64,000 bases of DNA from Haliscomenobacter sp. (GTDB taxonomy: Bacteria > Bacteroidota > Bacteroidia > Chitinophagales > Saprospiraceae), in the NCBI GenBank assembly GCA_016707205.1, contig JADJHZ010000001.1:186001-250000 (forward strand), written 5' to 3'. The translations under genes were made by a program, and so were the position numbers. The notes below the pieces were generated by a model. That model did not search any database and had not been told where the DNA came from. It worked only from the letters and a program-made list of their open reading frames with translations. Positions 18,206-26,626 of the stretch are shown here, piece by piece; the first letter of the stretch is position 1, and the number at the start of each line of letters is the position of its first letter.

Positions 18206-21200
18206 ATGAAAAACAACGCACGCATAGCGGCTGGGCTTTTTTGGGGAATCGGTTTATTCCTCGCTGGCCCACAGACAAACGGACAAACAGGGCAACAGGG
18301 CGCTGGGCCCTCTGCCGTTTTTCAGGAGCTTACTTTCCGGAACATCGGCCCAACACGGGGAGGTCGGGTAACTGCCGTCGCCGGCCATCCGGATCGCGCC
18401 TCTACGTTTTACATGGGCGCAACCGGCGGGGGAGTTTGGAAAACCCTCGATTTTGGGCAAAGCTGGCAGAATGTTTCCGACAACTTCTTTGCCTCTCCCT
18501 CTATTGGAGCCATCCGGGTGGCGCCTTCTAATCCCGATGTCGTTTACGCCGGCACCGGATCGGATGGGGTCAGAAGCAATGTCATTCCTGGCAAAGGGGT
18601 TTATAAAACAACCAATGGGGGGAAAACCTGGACCCACCTTGGCCTGGAAAAAACCGGACAAATTGGGGCCGTGGAAATCCACCCGGTCAATCCGGACATC
18701 GCTTTCGTTGCAGCCATAGGCAATGCCTTCGCTCCTAACCCCGACCGGGGCGTGTTCCGCACCCGCGATGGCGGAGTAACCTGGGAAAAAGTTTTATTCC
18801 TCAGCGACACCGTGGGCTTTGCCGACCTGGAATTTCATCCAACCAATCCAAATGTCCTTTACGCAGCCGCATGGCGTACGGAGCGCAAACCCTGGACCAT
18901 CATCAGCGGAGGCCTGGAAGGCGGCATTTATAAATCGGAAGATATGGGCTCAACCTGGAGAAAAGTGAGTAAAGGACTGCCCCAGGGAATCATTGGCAAA
19001 ATTGACCTGGCGGTTTCAGAAGCGGCGCCTAATCGGGTTTACGCCTTGGTTGAAGCGCTTCCGGGGGAAGGGGGCGTTTATCGTTCCGATGATTGGGGCG
19101 AATCCTGGAGCCTGGTAAGTACCCGCAGAGAATTGCTCGACCGCCCCTTCTATTATTGGAATATCGACGCCACTCCAAAGGACCCCGATGTGCTTTTTGT
19201 GGCTGCCACCGGTTTTTGGAGATCAAATGACGGGGGTAAAACCTGGGGCGGGGTGCGCGTCCCCCACGGCGACAACCACGAGATCTGGATCAACTCCAGG
19301 GATACGGCCATCTGGATTCAGTGCAACGACGGAGGGGCCAACATAACCCGGGATGCCGGCAAGACCTGGTCAACCCAGGAAAACCAGTCTACCGCCGAAC
19401 TCTACCAGCTGGAGGTAGACGACCAGTATCCCTATTGGCTGTACGCAGGCCAGCAAGACAATACGACCATTGCTATTCCCAGTTTACCTCCCTACGACGC
19501 GCCTGCAGGAGTAAACAGCTTCTGGCTGGCCATCGGAGGATGCGAAACCGGCCCGGCGGTTCCTAAACCCGGCAACCATAATATCGTCTATTCTAACTGC
19601 AAAGGGTGCTTTGGGGTATATGACAAACGAACCGGCCAGGAACGTCAATATTTCGTTGGCGCTACGAATATTTACGGCCATAATCCCAAGGATTTGAAGT
19701 ACCGCTTCCAACGGGTGGCCCCAATCCACGTTTCTCCGCACAACCCCAATGTGGTGTACCATGGCTCGCAATACCTTCACAAAACGGTGGACGATGGGGT
19801 GACCTGGCAAACGATATCGCCTGACTTAACGGCGTTTGAACCCGACAAACAGGTCATTTCCGGCTCGCCCATTACCCGGGATGTGACCGGAGAGGAATTT
19901 TACAGTACAATCTACGACATTAATGAGTCTATACTCCAAGCCGGCTTGATCTGGGTGGGGGCAAATGACGGCCCCGTACAGGTGACCCGCGATGGAGGAA
20001 AAAAATGGACCAACGTCACCCCGAAAGATCTTCCCCCCGGAGGCCGGATCGATTGCGTGGAGCCTTCCCCGCACAAACCAGGCAAAGCGTATTTCGTTTC
20101 ACTTCGTTATCAGTTAGGCGATCCCAAGCCCTACCTCTACAAAACAGAAAATTACGGGCAAACCTGGACCTTATTGTCCAATGGCCGCAATGGAATTCCC
20201 GCCGATTACCCCGTTCGGGTAGTACGCGAAGATCCGGAAAGAGAAGGGCTCCTTTATGCCGGGACGGAGTTTGGTTTGTTTATTTCGTTTAATGACGGAG
20301 TTACTTGGGTGCCGTTCCAGCAAAACCTTCCGGTTACGCCGGTAACGGACATCAAAGTGGTTCGGGGAGATTTGGCGTTGTCGACCATGGGGAGGGGCTT
20401 TTGGATTCTGGACAACCTGGCTTCCCTTCGCCAAATGTCCAATCAGGTTTCTCCTAAAAAAGCGCATTTGTTTAAACCTATGGATCAATACCGCTATCGG
20501 TATTCGCCGAGCGGAGTAGCGCCCGAATATCCCGCTCCTCGCGTATTGATCGATTATTACCTCAGCGCGCAGGCTTCCAGCGAGATCAAGTTAGAAATCC
20601 TCAATTCGAAAAACCAGGTGATCCGGGCCTTTACCAGCGCCCGGCCTTCTACCGAAACCGGCCGTGCGGCAACTCCGCCAAACATGGCTACCGGCTTCGT
20701 TACGGCGGGTTTTAGCGACAACCTCAAGAAAACCCCGGGTATTCATCGGTTCGCATGGGATATGCGCCATCTTGGCGCCTGGGACCGGTCTGGACAGCGT
20801 TCCAGCCGGGGCGCCCCACTGGCTGCGCCTGGCCTTTATACCGTCCGGGTCGAAGTGGATGGCGAAACGTTTACCCAATCGTTCCGGCTGCTGATGGACC
20901 CCCGCCAAAAAACGTCAGGGATGAAAGAAACAGACCTTGTGGAACAGGAGAGTCTGAGTCTGAAAGCGGTGGAGTTGGAAAGCGCGGCGAAACAATTAAA
21001 CGAGAAAGTGGCCGCCAAAAGGAAGCAGGATCAGGCAAATGCAGAAGTTAAAGCGGTCCTGGACCAGTTGAATCAAGAGTTGAACACAGAAGAGGGCCGT
21101 TACATGGTCCCAATGCTTTTGCCCCAGGTGAACTACCTGCGCGGAATGCTCGACCAGGCGGATCAAAAGCCGGGAAAAGACGCCTTTCAGCGGTATGAAG

Positions 21201-21283
21201 AACTAAAATCCTGGTACAACCGGCTGGTTGGACGTTGGGAGAAAGTAAAAGGGGAGGATCAGGACATCAAAACGTTGAATTAA
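18206..21283 (+). CDS. Exported BNR/VPS10-like beta-propeller protein (putative glycosyl hydrolase), copy 1
   Basis: The 1,025-aa protein starts with a signal peptide and has many Asp-box (BNR) repeats of the SxDxGxTW type. Examples are GVYKTTNGGKTWTHLG, GVFRTRDGGVTWEKV and FWRSNDGGKTWGGV. These fold as sortilin/sialidase-like propellers. The C-terminus adds a beta domain and a helical coiled coil (about 910-1010). Such proteins are often called glycosyl hydrolases in Bacteroidota, but no catalytic residues can be assigned here. It begins 34 bases after the sensor kinase and may be co-expressed. It is a paralogue of the gene at 54610-57704 (shared FRNIGPTRGGR / WRNIGPLRGGR starts). Confidence 0.82.
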   Translation: MKNNARIAAGLFWGIGLFLAGPQTNGQTGQQGAGPSAVFQELTFRNIGPTRGGRVTAVAGHPDRASTFYMGATGGGVWKTLDFGQSWQNVSDNFFASPSIGAIRVAPSNPDVVYAGTGSDGVRSNVIPGKGVYKTTNGGKTWTHLGLEKTGQIGAVEIHPVNPDIAFVAAIGNAFAPNPDRGVFRTRDGGVTWEKVLFLSDTVGFADLEFHPTNPNVLYAAAWRTERKPWTIISGGLEGGIYKSEDMGSTWRKVSKGLPQGIIGKIDLAVSEAAPNRVYALVEALPGEGGVYRSDDWGESWSLVSTRRELLDRPFYYWNIDATPKDPDVLFVAATGFWRSNDGGKTWGGVRVPHGDNHEIWINSRDTAIWIQCNDGGANITRDAGKTWSTQENQSTAELYQLEVDDQYPYWLYAGQQDNTTIAIPSLPPYDAPAGVNSFWLAIGGCETGPAVPKPGNHNIVYSNCKGCFGVYDKRTGQERQYFVGATNIYGHNPKDLKYRFQRVAPIHVSPHNPNVVYHGSQYLHKTVDDGVTWQTISPDLTAFEPDKQVISGSPITRDVTGEEFYSTIYDINESILQAGLIWVGANDGPVQVTRDGGKKWTNVTPKDLPPGGRIDCVEPSPHKPGKAYFVSLRYQLGDPKPYLYKTENYGQTWTLLSNGRNGIPADYPVRVVREDPEREGLLYAGTEFGLFISFNDGVTWVPFQQNLPVTPVTDIKVVRGDLALSTMGRGFWILDNLASLRQMSNQVSPKKAHLFKPMDQYRYRYSPSGVAPEYPAPRVLIDYYLSAQASSEIKLEILNSKNQVIRAFTSARPSTETGRAATPPNMATGFVTAGFSDNLKKTPGIHRFAWDMRHLGAWDRSGQRSSRGAPLAAPGLYTVRVEVDGETFTQSFRLLMDPRQKTSGMKETDLVEQESLSLKAVELESAAKQLNEKVAAKRKQDQANAEVKAVLDQLNQELNTEEGRYMVPMLLPQVNYLRGMLDQADQKPGKDAFQRYEELKSWYNRLVGRWEKVKGEDQDIKTLN

Positions 21284-21291
21284 TATCGCTT

Positions 21292-21326
21292 GTGCGGAGG
21301 CCGTTCAGTCTGAACAGCCTCCGCAC
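21292..21326. terminator. Bidirectional hairpin terminator
   Basis: Arms at 21292-21308 and 21310-21326 pair over 17 positions with one mismatch (GTGCGGAGGC...GCCTCCGCAC outermost). It lies between the stop of the BNR gene and the stop of the flavin-binding protein gene, which converge. Confidence 0.7.
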
Positions 21327-21330
21327 TGTT

Positions 21331-21999
21331 TCACGGATGGTCTTGTCTTGCTAGCGCCTCCAAAACACTGGGAGACACATCCAGATTTTCCTTCATGAGC
21401 GGGTCGGTCTCAGGAACCTGGTAAATGGGTTGAACCGGCAATACCCCTGCCCAGATAGGCAGGGCATAATCTTCCTGATCATCTTTTGGACCTCCTGTCC
21501 GGATTTTTGCCGATGCCTCCTCGATGGTGATTTCCATAACCGAGGTAGCAGCGAGTTCGTTCGGATTAGGGCCGCGCACTTCCGCCCACCTGCCGGGTAA
21601 TATTTGCTCTGAAATGCAGAAAAGGGCCCTGTTTTTTTCCTCCAGGTCGAGGATTTCTCTTGCCTGGCCAAAGAGCACTGCGCTTCGATAATTCATCGAA
21701 TGATGAAAGGCGGAACGCGCCAGGACCAGCCCATCCATTAGCGTAACCGTTATACAAACCGGTATCTGTGCGCTCAGTTCGAGCATCATCCGGCTTTTGA
21801 CGGAACCATGAAAAAATAGTTTGTCTCCCTCGCGCCCGTAGGCGGTGGGGATAACGAAAGGTTGGCCGTCAACGGAAAAGCCTACATGGCACAAAAAAGC
21901 GGCATCCAGGATGGAATAAATCGTTTCCCGGTCATAAGCCCCGCGCGAAGGCAAACGCCGAACGGTGTTTCTTGGATTTTTTTTGAATGAAGATGGCAT
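21331..21999 (-). CDS. Pyridoxamine 5'-phosphate oxidase-family flavin-binding protein
   Basis: The 222-aa split-barrel protein has the FMN-binding family pattern. It includes an N-terminal RLPSRGAYDRETIYSILDAA, GFSVDGQPFVIPTAYGREGDKLFFHGSVKSRM broken over two strands, and SVLFGQ-like MNYRSAVLFGQAREI. It resembles NimA-type or general stress FMN reductases rather than PdxH. The substrate is unknown. It is the last gene downstream of the EAD operon (67 bases after the 128-aa gene) and may be expressed with it. Confidence 0.82.
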   Translation of the reverse strand: MPSSFKKNPRNTVRRLPSRGAYDRETIYSILDAAFLCHVGFSVDGQPFVIPTAYGREGDKLFFHGSVKSRMMLELSAQIPVCITVTLMDGLVLARSAFHHSMNYRSAVLFGQAREILDLEEKNRALFCISEQILPGRWAEVRGPNPNELAATSVMEITIEEASAKIRTGGPKDDQEDYALPIWAGVLPVQPIYQVPETDPLMKENLDVSPSVLEALARQDHP

Positions 22000-22065
22000 T
22001 GGGAATTTTTTCCCAAAATACGCAATGCGGCGAATTTGCCATGGCCGAACCGGCGGCCGCTTGAT

Positions 22066-22452
22066 TTACCAGGCGACGATCTCGATGATCATCAAAAGGA
22101 CCGACACCACGACCAGGAGCCAGAAACCTTTGATCAGGCGATCTGGGAAAGGCTTGGAAGCGTGGGTATCCCGAGGGTTTTTTTCGCACTGTTCCCAGAT
22201 GTCCAACAACTTGGCCGCATAATACTCCTCAATGCGTTGGCGTTTTTCGGGCGGACACGATTCCGAAAGCTTGTCTTGGAGATCCTCCTGAATCCATCGA
22301 ACGGATTCAATCAAAGAGGCCGGCGCCGAATTTTTGACCAGCCACTCGGATAATAACTTTGCTGCCTGTGCTGCCCTTCCGTTTCGCAGGGCGTCAAAAA
22401 AAGCTTTTTGCATGACGCTATAAGTTCCAAAGTGCTCCTGATTGGAAGGCAC
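22066..22452 (-). CDS. Tail-anchored helical protein resembling an effector-associated domain (EAD11-like)
   Basis: The 128-aa protein starts at GTG 22450-22452 (an ATG at 22413 would give 115 aa). Residues about 15-95 are helical and follow the same pattern as the EAD11 domain of the operon's first gene: (F/L)D(A/I)xRxGxxxxAxxLLxE, then a second helix pair ending LLDIW. The C-terminus is a single membrane helix (GFWLLVVVSVLLMIIEIVAW). There is no enzymatic domain. I infer it could recruit EAD-bearing partners to the membrane. The EAD assignment is by eye and weaker than for the gene at 22788. It starts 3 bases after the previous stop. Confidence 0.6.
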   Translation of the reverse strand: MPSNQEHFGTYSVMQKAFFDALRNGRAAQAAKLLSEWLVKNSAPASLIESVRWIQEDLQDKLSESCPPEKRQRIEEYYAAKLLDIWEQCEKNPRDTHASKPFPDRLIKGFWLLVVVSVLLMIIEIVAW

Positions 22453-22455
22453 AAT

Positions 22456-22785
22456 TTACGGTTTTTGGGAATGCGTATAATCATATTCAACACGACAAAT
22501 ACGCATAAAATATTGTTCGTACCATTGGTTTTTACCAAAACGTTGAGCTTCCAGGTGTTCCAGATCTTTTTTCCAATCGGAAATATCTTCCAGTGTTTTC
22601 CAGTAGGAGATGGTCACGCCATACCCCTGGTCGTTTCGCCAGCTTTCGTGGCCAAGATATCCGGGATGGGCGGAAGCTTTAGCTGCCATTAGGGAGGCCA
22701 TTTCTGAATAGCCTTGATCCAAGGCAGTTTTTTTGGAAGTAAAAATGACGGCGTAATAATTTCCGCCCAGAACACGGCTTAGCAT
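22456..22785 (-). CDS. Antibiotic biosynthesis monooxygenase (ABM)-like small protein
   Basis: The 109-aa protein has the alpha/beta dimeric-barrel pattern of ABM proteins. YYAVIFTSKK forms the first strand, a helix (YSEMASLMAAKASAHPGYLG) follows, then VTISYWKTLEDISDWKKDLEH with the usual W..L....W motif. A C-terminal strand (MRICRVEYDY) completes it. Members oxidise quinone-like or haem substrates, or are only structural; the substrate is not known here. It is tightly packed between two EAD-like genes (2 and 3 base gaps), so it is in the same operon. Confidence 0.75.
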   Translation of the reverse strand: MLSRVLGGNYYAVIFTSKKTALDQGYSEMASLMAAKASAHPGYLGHESWRNDQGYGVTISYWKTLEDISDWKKDLEHLEAQRFGKNQWYEQYFMRICRVEYDYTHSQKP

Positions 22786-22787
22786 CG

Positions 22788-24038
22788 TTAGTTGGATATT
22801 TTAACTGAGTCGGTAAGCATGCGCAGTTTTTCTGTCCGGAACCTGGTGATGGCTTCCTTTGCTTTTAAGGTTTCCCCTTGTTCTTTAAAAATCTCCGCCT
22901 GGAGCAAGTTAAAGCCAATTTTTTCCGGATTGATTTTAATGGCCCGTTCCGTTCTCCATTCGGCGTTGAGAAATTTTTTGGCTTTATAATCCAGAATAGG
23001 CAGGTTGTTCAGCGCCGTCTTATTGTCTGGATCTTTTTTCAAGGCTTCTTCGTAATTCGCAGCGGCATTCTCCGGTTGGTTGAGCATTTGGTATGCTTCT
23101 GCCGCAATGATATGGGCATCTGTTTTAGCTGCATCTCCTGCCGGGCTGGATGCGCTCGCCTGAATCACCTCGTGGGCGAGCTGTAACGCAAGATCCATCT
23201 GGTTTTCGGATAAAAAAGCCTGGGCCAGCAGCAGTTTGGCCGTGGTTTTCAGGTTAGCGGAGAGTTCCTCCTGAGAGCGGTGTTCCAAAAGGCTGTCGAC
23301 CTCCTCTTGCTGTGGAAGGTCGAATGGGGAACTGACGAAGCGCACATCCAGGAGTTCATCTTCGTTTACCCCTTGCGAAGTATACTTTCCCCAGACTACC
23401 ATATCCGAAAGGCATTGCCCACGCAAAACTTCCGCGTCCTCAAAGGTGAGGTAGTTTTTTTCAGGGTCGCCGCTAGCTACTTTAGCCTGTCCGGGATATT
23501 TCATTTCTCTGAACAACGCATTGATCTCGTCCTGAAGCCCAAAATGCACGGGCACGTCTTCTTTGGAAGACAGATTCAAGAATGGCAGGAGGGTAATTTT
23601 CAGCTCGGTGGTCGCGCCAAAAGCAGGGCAGGCAAATAAGGGCTGGGCGGGTTCTTCTTCCTCTGGGGGTGGGGGAGGAGGTGTTTGCCAGGGAATCAGT
23701 TTCCATGCAAGGAAAGCAAGAAGCAACACCCCTCCTGAAATAGTTCCAATGCGAACGGCCTTTTTCTCTGGAGAGGAATGCTGTACGGCAGAAGGGTCAT
23801 CCAGCAGGTCGAGCAAACGTTTGTTGATCGCATTGAGCCTGGCCTCGGCGGCGCCGGAATCTATGGTGTTTTGGAGTTGTTCCTCGCGCAACCGGTTATA
23901 TTCTGCTTCGATCAGCCGGACTGCCTTCAGGGTGCTTGCAGAGGCCCCGGCAGATGAAATCAACTCGTCTAATAGCAAATCGATAGCTTTACCGGTATCG
24001 CCTGTGCGGATAATATCCAGGATTTTTTCCTTTTCCAT
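22788..24038 (-). CDS. EAD11-like domain, membrane helix and periplasmic TPR protein
   Basis: The 416-aa protein has four parts. Residues 1-85 form an EAD11-type helical domain (KILDIIRTGDTGKAIDLLLDEL ... AEYNRLREE ... LNAINKRLLDLLDD, read in pieces). A membrane helix lies at about 93-117. A Pro/Glu-rich linker follows, then an alpha/beta domain (ITLLPFLNLSSKED, resembling FlgO/adenylate-cyclase-associated LPFxNxS domains). Tetratricopeptide repeats occupy about 290-400 (AAANYEEALKKDPDNKTALNNL). EAD domains are known from bacterial conflict and signalling systems, where like domains pair to bring effectors to sensors. Here the domain faces the cytosol and the TPRs the periplasm, so it could act as a transmembrane sensor. 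It heads a three-gene operon. The CHAT protease at 36464 carries the same domain type. Confidence 0.72.
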   Translation of the reverse strand: MEKEKILDIIRTGDTGKAIDLLLDELISSAGASASTLKAVRLIEAEYNRLREEQLQNTIDSGAAEARLNAINKRLLDLLDDPSAVQHSSPEKKAVRIGTISGGVLLLAFLAWKLIPWQTPPPPPPEEEEPAQPLFACPAFGATTELKITLLPFLNLSSKEDVPVHFGLQDEINALFREMKYPGQAKVASGDPEKNYLTFEDAEVLRGQCLSDMVVWGKYTSQGVNEDELLDVRFVSSPFDLPQQEEVDSLLEHRSQEELSANLKTTAKLLLAQAFLSENQMDLALQLAHEVIQASASSPAGDAAKTDAHIIAAEAYQMLNQPENAAANYEEALKKDPDNKTALNNLPILDYKAKKFLNAEWRTERAIKINPEKIGFNLLQAEIFKEQGETLKAKEAITRFRTEKLRMLTDSVKISN

Positions 24039-24100
24039 GTTTGATCATTCGGCGTTGAGGATCAAAGGTAAGGAAATACGAGATAAAAAGATGCGGTGAC

Positions 24101-24207
24101 TAGAGGAGGTAGAGGAGTAGAGATGCAGAGGATGTAGAAGATGCAGAGGACAATTCATCCTTTTTCTCTTCTACATCCTTTTCATCCTCTACCTCCTCTA
24201 CATCCTT
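24101..24207. repeat. GAGGATGTA-type repeat hairpin, copy 1
   Basis: A purine-rich run of imperfect TAGAGGATG/TAGAGGAGG units (24101-24150) is followed by its pyrimidine-rich inverse (about 24168-24207). Together they form a long imperfect hairpin. It lies just after the fbaA stop and before the EAD operon, both on the minus strand, so it could terminate fbaA transcription. A second copy built from the same units is at 46788-46856. Confidence 0.75.
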
Positions 24208-24211
24208 AACT

Positions 24212-25294
24212 TCACGCGTTGCGGTTGATACAGTTTAGGTCTTCAAAAGCCAGTTTCAACCGGCTCACGAAGGTTTTTTCTCCTTCGCGGAGCCACTGAC
24301 GCGGATCGTAGTACTTTTTATTCGGCTTGTCGTCCCCTTCCGGGTTGCCGATCTGACTTTGGAGGTACCCTTTATTTTTCTCGTAAAACCCGCGAATACC
24401 ATCCCAGAAAGCCCATTGCATATCGGTGTCGATGTTCATTTTAACCGCGCCGTAATGAATGGCTTCCCGGATATCTTCTCTGGAAGAACCGGAGCCTCCA
24501 TGGAAGACGAAATTCACCGGAGTAGGGCCGGTTCCGAATTTTTTCTGGATAAAGTCCTGGGAGTTTTTGAGGATGATTGGCTGGAGATTCACGTTTCCGG
24601 GCTTGTAGACTCCGTGGACGTTACCAAAAGCGGCGGCAATAGTAAACCGGTGGCTGATTTTTTTCAAATTTTCATAGGAGTAAGCAACCTCTTCGGGTTG
24701 GGTATACAACCGGGCATTGTCGATCGTGCTGTTATCTACGCCGTCTTCCTCGCCGCCGGTTACGCCCAGTTCGATTTCCAGGGTCATGCCCATGCGCTCC
24801 ATGCGCTCGAGGTACTGCATACAGATCTCGATGTTCTCGTGAAGGGGTTCTTCCGAAAGATCCAGCATATGGGAGCTGTACAGCGGGAAGCCATGGGTTT
24901 TGTAGTGCGCTTCACCAGCATCGAGAAGGCCGTCGATCCAGGGCAGGAGTTCCTTGGCGCAATGGTCGGTGTGCAAGATGACGGATACGCCATAGGCTTT
25001 AGCCATTTGATGAACATGCATGGCCCCGGAGATTCCTCCCAAAATCGAGGCTTGCTGATCTTTGTTGGAAAGCCCCTTGCCGGCAAAAAAAGCGGCGCCA
25101 CCGTTAGAAAACTGCACAATAACAGGTGAGTTGACCTCCCGGGCGGTTTCCAGAACGGCGTTAACCGAATTGGTGCCGATCACATTTACGGCCGGAATAG
25201 CAAAGTCGTTCTCGTTGGCGTAATTCAATAATTCGGTTACTTCATCGCCATGAAGTACGCCCGGCCGAAACCGGGAAGAAGTTGTAGCAGACAT
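24212..25294 (-). CDS. fbaA: Class II fructose-bisphosphate aldolase
   Basis: This zinc-dependent glycolytic/gluconeogenic aldolase interconverts fructose-1,6-bisphosphate with DHAP and glyceraldehyde-3-phosphate. It has 360 aa, the class IIA (E. coli FbaA) length. Metal and catalytic motifs are ILHTDHCAKELLPW, LEIELGVTGGEEDGVDN, the GNVHGVYKPGN histidine and FVFHGGSGS. The phosphate-binding end AVKMNIDTDMQWAFWDG is present. It is a single gene flanked by the repeat hairpin downstream. Confidence 0.95.
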   Translation of the reverse strand: MSATTSSRFRPGVLHGDEVTELLNYANENDFAIPAVNVIGTNSVNAVLETAREVNSPVIVQFSNGGAAFFAGKGLSNKDQQASILGGISGAMHVHQMAKAYGVSVILHTDHCAKELLPWIDGLLDAGEAHYKTHGFPLYSSHMLDLSEEPLHENIEICMQYLERMERMGMTLEIELGVTGGEEDGVDNSTIDNARLYTQPEEVAYSYENLKKISHRFTIAAAFGNVHGVYKPGNVNLQPIILKNSQDFIQKKFGTGPTPVNFVFHGGSGSSREDIREAIHYGAVKMNIDTDMQWAFWDGIRGFYEKNKGYLQSQIGNPEGDDKPNKKYYDPRQWLREGEKTFVSRLKLAFEDLNCINRNA

Positions 25295-25381
25295 AATAAT
25301 CGGGTTTTCAAATGTTATCCGTTCGGGGGCAGCCTTGGGGCCTGTTACCCTCCAGGCAAGGCCGCCTGTTTGTTTGAGTTT

Positions 25382-26326
25382 TTAGACGACCCCGTGTTCT
25401 GTAAGAAACCGTTCTGCGTCCAATGCGGCCATACAGCCTGTTCCAGCGGCGGTCACGGCTTGGCGGTAGACTTTGTCCTGGGCATCCCCGCTGGCAAAAA
25501 CGCCTTCGATATTGGTGTGGCTGGTACCCGGTTTGGTGATCAAATAGCCCACCTCGTCCATATCCAGCCAGCCGTTGAAAATATCCGTATTGGGTTGGTG
25601 TCCAATCGCGATGAACAACCCTTTTACCGGCAAGTCAGAGACTTCGCTGGTTTTGTTATCGACGATCCGGATACCATTGACCACTTCTTCGCCCATTACT
25701 TCCTGGACTTCGGAATTCCAATGTACAATGATGTTTTCGGTTTTTAAAACCCTTTCCTGCATAATTTTTGATGCCCGCAGCTGGTCGCGGCGGACCAGCA
25801 GGTGTACCTTGGGGCATAATTTTGCCAGGTAGGAAGCTTCTTCAGCAGCGGTATCGCCCCCGCCCACCACGGCTACTTCCATGCCCCGGAAGAAAAACCC
25901 ATCACACACCGCGCAGGCAGATACGCCTTTATTGCGCAGACGGATTTCGGATTCCAAACCGAGCCATTTGGCGCTGGCGCCCGTGGCGATGATCACCGAT
26001 TCGGCCAGAATCTCGTCTCCGGATTCAGACCATAGTTTATGCGGCCGTTGGGAAAAGTCCACTTTGACGATCCGTTCATAACGGATTTGGGTCCCAAACC
26101 GCTCCGCTTGCTTGCGGAAGTCATCCATCATTTGAGGCCCCATGATCCCCTCCGGGTAACCGGGGTAATTTTCCACATCGGTGGTGATCATCAGTTGTCC
26201 TCCGGGTTCTATTCCGGTGAACATAAGGGGTTTAAGATTAGCCCTCGCTGCGTAAATGGCTGCGGTATAGCCGGCAGGGCCAGCTCCGATAATGACGCAT
26301 TTTTGCGTATCCAAAATTTCTGACAT
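25382..26326 (-). CDS. trxB: Thioredoxin-disulfide reductase
   Basis: This NADPH-dependent flavoenzyme reduces thioredoxin. The 314-aa protein has the FAD GAGPAGY motif (14-20), ATGASAKWLGL, the redox pair C138-AV-C141 in SACAVCDGFFFRG, the NADPH site VVGGGDTAAEEA and the FAD C-terminal motif GVFASGDAQDKVYRQAVTAAG. The length and motif spacing are standard. Its promoter element lies at 26353-26360. It precedes fbaA, 87 bases away, on the same strand. Confidence 0.95.
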   Translation of the reverse strand: MSEILDTQKCVIIGAGPAGYTAAIYAARANLKPLMFTGIEPGGQLMITTDVENYPGYPEGIMGPQMMDDFRKQAERFGTQIRYERIVKVDFSQRPHKLWSESGDEILAESVIIATGASAKWLGLESEIRLRNKGVSACAVCDGFFFRGMEVAVVGGGDTAAEEASYLAKLCPKVHLLVRRDQLRASKIMQERVLKTENIIVHWNSEVQEVMGEEVVNGIRIVDNKTSEVSDLPVKGLFIAIGHQPNTDIFNGWLDMDEVGYLITKPGTSHTNIEGVFASGDAQDKVYRQAVTAAGTGCMAALDAERFLTEHGVV

Positions 26327-26352
26327 GACTTGTAGTGTTATTTTTCAGGCAA

Positions 26353-26360
26353 CAAAAATA
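26353..26360 (-). promoter_or_regulatory. -7 promoter element of trxB
   Basis: The minus strand reads TATTTTTG, an exact TAnnTTTG. It lies 27 bases before the trxB ATG (26326), giving a leader of about 20 bases. No well-spaced TTG -33 element is seen. The rest of the 300-base divergent spacer (26327-26626) shows only chance open frames. Confidence 0.5.
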
Positions 26361-26626
26361 CGGAACCTATGGGGAATTGCAGTGACTTTCGTCACAACCG
26401 CCTTTTGGGAACAACGGAGCCCCAGGTTTGGCTATGGGATTCCGTCTTGATGTCTCCTTGCGGACGGAAGCGTTTTTACTGCCGTTGCAATGGTTTGGAA
26501 CCCCAACCCACTTCGTATCCTAAATATCCCTCTGGGGTTTTCGTTGGACGATTAAATTGCCCGGTTGGACAAAGAGGATTGACAAATTCCTCAAATTCGG
26601 GTAGCTTGGCTCCAAATTAATCGGCT

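Noticed and set aside
24101..24207. Possible CRISPR or direct-repeat array
   Set aside because: Units are about 9 bases with no spacers, and the second half is the inverse of the first; no cas genes are nearby.
26369..26620. Open frame of 83 codons before the subtilase gene
   Set aside because: No domain or start signals; it lies in a divergent promoter region.
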